Shown here piece after piece: positions 58,770-64,000 of a stretch of 64,000 nucleotides of DNA (positions are counted from its first letter, which is position 1; each line of letters opens with the position of its first letter). The position numbers and the translations under genes were made by a program. The notes under the pieces were generated by a model that was given only the letters and a program-made list of their open reading frames with translations, was not told where the DNA came from and did no database searches. Origin of the DNA: Oxytricha trifallax (taxonomy: Eukaryota; Ciliophora; Spirotrichea; Sporadotrichida; Oxytrichidae); the NCBI GenBank assembly GCA_000711775.1, contig ARYC01003719.1, positions 1 to 64,000 on the forward strand, read 5' to 3'.

Positions 58770-61130
58770 TAAAAATATCTTTAATAAAATTGAAAATTTA
58801 TTAATTTTTATTTTTTAAAAAGTCTATAATTTAATAATGATTATTCTGATTTAATTTAATTTAATTACTAATATAAAATTATAACTCTTGTACAGGAGTT
58901 ATTTAATAGTATATTCTCATTTCTTTAAATGGAGTTAATACTTTTGATTATTGGTATTAATTATTGTTGTATTAAATTACATTCTTTAATCTGTGAAAGT
59001 AGCTAAAGAGTTAAAAACTATCAATATTTATGAAAAATGGTTCTCAAACAATTTATTAACTATGTAAATTATCCATAGTTAATTCATAAACTAAAATATT
59101 AATTTGTAACTCAGTTTATATTATAAGTTTCAATTGATATATGAATCATTTATTTTGTAAGGAAAACTTCACTTTCACAGTTTGATTCATTATTTATGTA
59201 ACTCCATCGTTATTTAATTCACCATTTTTTTAATGTTTAGCATGGCTATTCATAAATAACATTATTTACATAAGGACAATATATTTTTTTATTTATTTAT
59301 TTATTTATTAATGGAAACTAAGTTGGATCTAACACTATGGATCTACAGATGACACACAAGAGCCCCTTAATTAAATATTTTAATGTTTTAATTTGTAGTT
59401 AAAGCAGGGATCTTTTTGGGGTTAGTAGAGAAATTAAGCCAATTTACAAACTGAGAAATAGAAATTAGAATAATTTAGGGTCTATTTATAATAAGAAATA
59501 ATTAGTTTTACTGCTTAAGCTTAGAAAGGGTGCGAGTATTCAACATTTTTTTATAATTATTAGAATAGTTAATTTGAAAAATTTTAATAATAAATTCTCT
59601 ACTAAAAATGTGGTTTATTTAACAAGTCAGCTAACAAGACATTGAAAAAATCTTATAATTAAGATTTAATAACTTAAAGCCATCTTTTTAAGGGTTCGTC
59701 TACTTCTTTTATAAAAAATATATGATCTTTTAAAAATAAAGAGTCATGTAATGAGGCAGATGTACCTCTCTTAACTTAACAATTAATATTTAATCCCTAA
59801 ACCCAGATTATCAATAATCTAAAAATTGGTTGACCATTATCTATAATTTCTCACTTCGCAATCTTCATTCAAAAGTTTCAACAAAGAACCATACTACTAA
59901 GAAGTTAACTGTTCATTCAGTATTTCCACAAACCTAAATTAGTCTTCGTATATATAAAAGAACATATATATGTCAATTGGAATAATATATTAATAAATAA
60001 AAAATGGTTTATCACTTTACACAGTAGAAATAAGAATAAATAAAGATGGAGAGAATTATATGGTTTCAATAATTAGAGAATTAAAGTTTCAAATCAAATA
60101 ATGATTGTTTACGTGGACAAGACCACATTCTAACCATTTTCTCTCAAAAATAAGCTTGGACTAATAAATATCAAAATATTGAGTTCTAATAATAAGGAAT
60201 CATATTAAAAACAATTTCACTTGTACTTTCTATAAGCTACTAAAGTGGTATAGAAGAATTTTTTCTTTCAGATAAATCAATAAATTCACATAAATTTTAA
60301 GAATTTTTACTCAACTTAATGATTACAACTACTATAAAAAATTAATATTATTTATGGACAACTTAATAATTCACAGATCAGAGCTAGTATAGAAATAAAT
60401 CAATAATTATGGCTGGTAAATTTATTAACGGATCCTGAATTAAGAAAATCTTTGCTTAATTAAGAAGATTAACAATTAAAAAGTAAGACCATTTGACTTA
60501 AGTTATCAAATAATAATCATCGCGATAATTCTTGACTCCGTACTTTATCAGAAAATTCGTTGTTAAACACTTCAATAAAATAGAAATCTTTTTGTTTGCT
60601 AAAAAGATATAAGAATTAATTCAACGTAATATAATATAATTTAGTTAATTAAAACTATCAAATGTTAGATTAGTACATTTTAATCTCATTTTATTAAATC
60701 TCATCATGTTTTAAATTCATAAACTTGTTCCATATTGAAATTTTCAGGTTTTTTGATATTATTGCTACAAATCAAAACTTTTTCTTTTTTTTCACTTATC
60801 TTTTAGCTTTGGCCTGCACTTTTAGCAAGGCATCGCCTTTGCCACTTTACTCTATTATTAATTTAATTATTTATAAGTTATTTATAATTGAAAAGGATGG
60901 CTCTGATTAAATTTCCTCACTAATTCATCTCTAATGGCTATAGCTTGTTGTTAGTCTAACCAATATAAGTTTAATTCTTGATTTTATTTTGACTATTGAC
61001 CATGTTTTTAAGGTACTCAGAAGCTTGAGTGCCAATTATGCCTAGGAAGCATTTATAATTTATTATAGGAAATTGATAATTTTAATCAAAAACTTAATAT
61101 ATTAAAAAGTATCTTATAGATTAGACGCAG
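58770..61130. other. AT-rich region with an ATTT microsatellite
   Basis: Mostly AT-rich. A TTTA/ATTT tetranucleotide run lies at about 59289-59309. A hydrophobic standard-code frame at 60725-60910 is not convincing. No gene supported. Confidence 0.4.
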
Positions 61131-61134
61131 GTGG

Positions 61135-61335
61135 AGTCAGATCACTCACATAAAATGTAAGTTACAAAAATCATATCTTTAATTTTTATTTTTTAGTGGT
61201 CCTGCCTGGTAAGACCTCAGGTGCAGCTAGACTGGGGCTTCGTTAGACAACAGAGAGAGAGGAGACTTAGAAGACTTTAACAATATTGATGATGAAGATG
61301 AAGACGATGAAGAAGAAGATTAAACTATATTAGAG
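61135..61335 (+). pseudogene. Relic related to the spliced ORF3-region gene of the transposon
   Basis: A GTAAGTTAC donor followed by an AT-rich ~40-bp intron ending TTTTTTAG, then GTCCTGCCTGGTAAGAC, mirrors 37256-37325 (same donor sequence, then GCAGCTGGTAAGAC). Downstream, an acidic run (NNIDDEDEDDEEED) matches the acidic end at 37380-37425. The frames before and after do not agree, so it is decayed. No terminal repeats were seen around it, so it is either an old fragment or a host homologue of the transposon gene. Confidence 0.55.
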
Positions 61336-61499
61336 ATATTTCCATTTTTAATTAGTATAATAAGTTTTAGTTTTAATGTTAATACAATAATTACTAATTT
61401 AAAGTTTTCATAATAACTCAATTTATGCATGATATTAGGATCAACTTTCACCTCCTTCAATATATATTAGATCTTAAGCTCATACATTTATCGTGTTTA

Positions 61500-61970
61500 A
61501 ATTTTTTTATATTATTAAAACTTTAAATTATTGAAGAAAATCTTTTAGGAATCTCATTGTAGTGGCTTTGTATTTTGGGAGGCAGCAACCCTCTATTTAA
61601 CTTAATCATTAGTAATTCTTACTTTGATATTTTAAAAAGGTTTACAAATCTTACTTGGAGCTGAGTCTTTCATATCACATTCTGGCGTCAACTGTTTGGG
61701 TATTTGAATTTTAGAATTGCCAGGCACTTTCCATTCTTAAAAGGTTTAGTTTTATTCTTTAATGATTTAATATTATCTAATTTGATTTAATTCCTACTAA
61801 ATACCCATGTATTTTTAAGTAAAAACCAGTAAAAATACAATTATAGAGATTAATTTTTTAAAAAAATAAAATAATCTTACAAAATTTAACAAACTCTTAT
61901 CACATATATTATTAATTTTATGGAATGTATGATTTTGTAATTCTTTGATAGGTTCAGGTTTTTCTGACAT
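61500..61970 (-). CDS. Minus-strand gene start with a short N-terminal region, unknown function
   Basis: ATG at 61970 opens MSEKPEPIKELQNHTFHKIN. After AT-rich DNA, 61740-61650 reads KVPGNSKIQIPKQLTPECD followed by MKDSAPSK. These look like consecutive soluble segments of one gene separated by an IES or intron. The gene continues towards 61550, where the frame is unclear. Not recognised. Confidence 0.45.
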
Positions 61971-62289
61971 TTAATTGAAATTATAAATTAGATTAATTAA
62001 AAATTAATTAAATTACATCAACCTTCGCCACATTTAGAAATATATGGTTACAACAATATAATAAGATATTAATATTTAATAATTGTAAAATTCTTGAATC
62101 TTTAGATTATTGGTATTGATTTAAAAAAAACTAATAATAAAAAGTATAATTATTAAAAAACCCAGCATGTGTCACCACTATAAATAAGTGACTGCGGTTG
62201 AATATTTTATAATATAAATATATTAAAATGATTAAATTATCGTAGAATTATACATTAAAGTTAATAATAATTAAATCAATCTATAATAC

Positions 62290-63180
62290 TAGCATATTAA
62301 TCTCATTTGTGTTTTTTTAATCTTAAAAACTTCATTAATAGTCAATTTAAGCTAATAATAACAAAGAATATAGAATATTAGACTATAACACAGTAGTCTA
62401 AAGGATTTTGACGAATTCAAATTTACTTTTAAAAAAATTCAAACTTGGTGTCAACAGTTAAAGAAGAACCAAGATACTGTTGAAAAACTTAAATACTTAA
62501 TTATTTACGATAGCTGCAACAAAGTCTCTGATGAGATACAGTTCACATAACATTCCAAAAAAATATAAAAAATTTAAAGGGAAAATTTGTAATAACTCAA
62601 AATCAAGGGCAAAAGTTACAATTGTAGCATTTAATAATGTGATTTCGAACCTACCAAAGATTTAAGCGTTTTAATTAATCATTATTAAAGTCATTCAGAA
62701 GCTGAATTAATGTAAATAAATGTCAAACCAAAAGTAAGTCTAAAGATTTAATAATTATTATAATTCGATATTTTTAAGGGAAATATGCTTGATTAATACA
62801 CTGACAGCATCAGCATTAAAATTTATAATAGAATATTATTTAACTTTTAAGATTATAAAGAAAAATTTAATAAAACAAGAACAGAAATTAGAATGTTAAT
62901 CTTATTTACTAGAAAACGATTTAGAATAAACAAATACTGTACAAAATAATTTGGAATATTAGGGATTAATTAAGAATGAAAATTATAACAAGCAGTTATT
63001 TTATAAATAAATATTCCCAGAGTTCAAGTATATTCTTAAAGTATCGCAAATTCATAAATTAGCCATCGAAAATTAGGGCATAGTGAATATTATGTTCTAG
63101 GCTTAGAACAAGAAGTAAACCTATTATTAATTTACAAAGATTCAACAGATTCAAAAATTATTGCAATTTATTGTTTGACA
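62290..63180 (+). CDS. Open frame with a C2H2 zinc-finger-like motif
   Basis: One frame runs to TGA 62977-62979 and reads FTFKKIQTWCQQLKKNQDTV, EKLKYLIIYDSCNKVSDEIQ, then CSIQQCDFEPTKDLSVLINH followed by YQSH. That is C-x4-C-x13-H-x3-H, close to a C2H2 finger. Gln is coded mostly by TAA/TAG. Around 62870-62885 a second frame becomes the more protein-like one (EQKLECQSYLLENDLEQTN, later FPEFKYILKVSQIHKLAIEN) to about 63177, so a one-base break, intron or IES probably lies there. No start codon is visible. Possible DNA- or RNA-binding protein; family not recognised. Confidence 0.45.
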
Positions 63181-63236
63181 TCATGTTGATTTTGAAGATG
63201 ATTTAATATATATTTTATATTTAAATTTAATTTACA

Positions 63237-63268
63237 TGTGCAATCAAATTTTCAAATTTGATTGCACA
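63237..63268. repeat. Short perfect inverted repeat
   Basis: Arms TGTGCAATCAAATTT and AAATTTGATTGCACA with a 2-nt spacer. It lies 60 bp past the end of the preceding coding region, so it could form a hairpin at a transcript end, or be a small element footprint. Confidence 0.8.
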
Positions 63269-63269
63269 C

Positions 63270-64000
63270 AAGTCATAATACATGATTAAAGAGTCAAAGA
63301 TACTTAAATTTTTGATAATTCTAATAAGGATTATATGGTTACAAAAGAAAATAGTCTTGCACCCTATTATCTCATATATATTAATTTATCATATACTTAA
63401 TTTTATTTAAAATATTGTTCTTAAAGTACTAAGAATCCTTTTTAAAATTTACTATCAATCATGAATTTTTGAATTTAAAATAAGAATAAGTTAAATATAA
63501 ACACAAATTTAATACTAATTTGTTAAATTAAAAGGATTAGAGTGTTCTATCATCTCAGTTTGGTAAGTGCTTCTCGGACAACTCTCCCTTTTCATTATAA
63601 ATTACTAAAATTATAAATTCTTTTCTTTCACTTCACACATAATATTATAACATCAACTTTCATTATTAACATAAATTATGCAAAACATATAAATTAAACT
63701 GAAACTAGCATACACTCCTCATTATGAGAGAAAGATTGAAATTATTTAAAATAACAATTAAAAAATATTATACAGCATTTTAATTAATAATTCTTTGAAT
63801 TTAAGTTGTTCGCTAGAATATGATTTTTCCAGAAAACTCAAAAATAAAATAAATGACACACAATAAAACGATGACAGTTAGTTATTTTGGTAATTAATAT
63901 GCAATTTTTTCCACTTTTTATTTTGCATATATGATTTAATTATATCTTCTAATTTAAAATATCATTTACATTTCAGTTTTTAATTATTTTTACTTTATAA
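63270..64000. other. AT-rich end of the window
   Basis: No coding island or repeat supported. Confidence 0.4.

Noticed and set aside
1-64000. CRISPR arrays, rRNA or bacterial operons
   Set aside because: No regularly spaced repeats or rRNA-like sequence; introns, the Gln code and IES pointers are ciliate features.

Overview
The window looks like germline (micronuclear) DNA of a ciliate, most likely a hypotrich/stichotrich spirotrich of the Oxytricha-Stylonychia-Tetmemena type. Three observations support this. (1) Every protein-like stretch reads through TAA and TAG, which fall at glutamine-like positions, and stops only at TGA. (2) Host coding segments are short islands in very AT-rich DNA. 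Neighbouring islands share short direct repeats (pointers), and joining at the pointers restores frame, so the intervening DNA behaves as internal eliminated sequence (IES). (3) Transposons have TA-flanked ends beginning AAACCCCAAGAGTA, with the C4A4-like start known from hypotrich germline transposons. The species call is inference; the code and pointer structure are read directly.

Layout. 1-3044: an element end running off the left edge, AT-rich DNA, then a 2.1-kb internally deleted transposon copy. 3.8-5.5 kb: minus-strand pieces of a PAS-domain, kinase-like membrane protein. 9.1 kb: a small Cys-rich fragment. 10.3-18.9 kb: minus-strand pieces of what is probably one very large surface protein (beta-propeller-like start, cadherin-like repeats, multi-pass membrane part, Q/N/K-rich tail). 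19.6-21.5 kb: a GT11 fucosyltransferase-like gene. 22.4-24.2 kb: a PAP2/glucose-6-phosphatase-like membrane protein lacking catalytic His residues. 24.3-26.7 and 31.8-34.4 kb: two paralogous, heavily scrambled fatty-acid-hydroxylase/sterol-desaturase genes. 28.9-30.8 kb: a minus-strand interrupted gene of unknown function. 34,541-43,691: a complete 9.15-kb TA-flanked transposon of much higher GC with at least six genes, including a DDE transposase and a Josephin-like cysteine peptidase. 43.7-45.2 kb: three small open frames and a solo element end. 45-49 kb: relics and fragments. 49,381-55,434: a 6-kb block bounded by ~290-bp inverted repeats, carrying one interrupted minus-strand surface-protein gene and a central 339-bp-arm palindrome. 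55.4-64 kb: mostly AT-rich, with a 216-codon frame, a transposon-gene relic, a minus-strand gene start at 61,970 and a C2H2-finger frame.

How it fits together. The host genes are precursor versions that would work only after IES removal and, for the two hydroxylases, reordering of about two dozen segments. Two of those genes are clearly scrambled in an odd/even zig-zag order shared by both copies, so the scrambling pre-dates the duplication. The large transposon inserted about 100 bp beyond the second copy. Its first three genes overlap by ATGA at each junction, its reverse gene has clean short introns, and its transposase and peptidase genes each contain a frame break.
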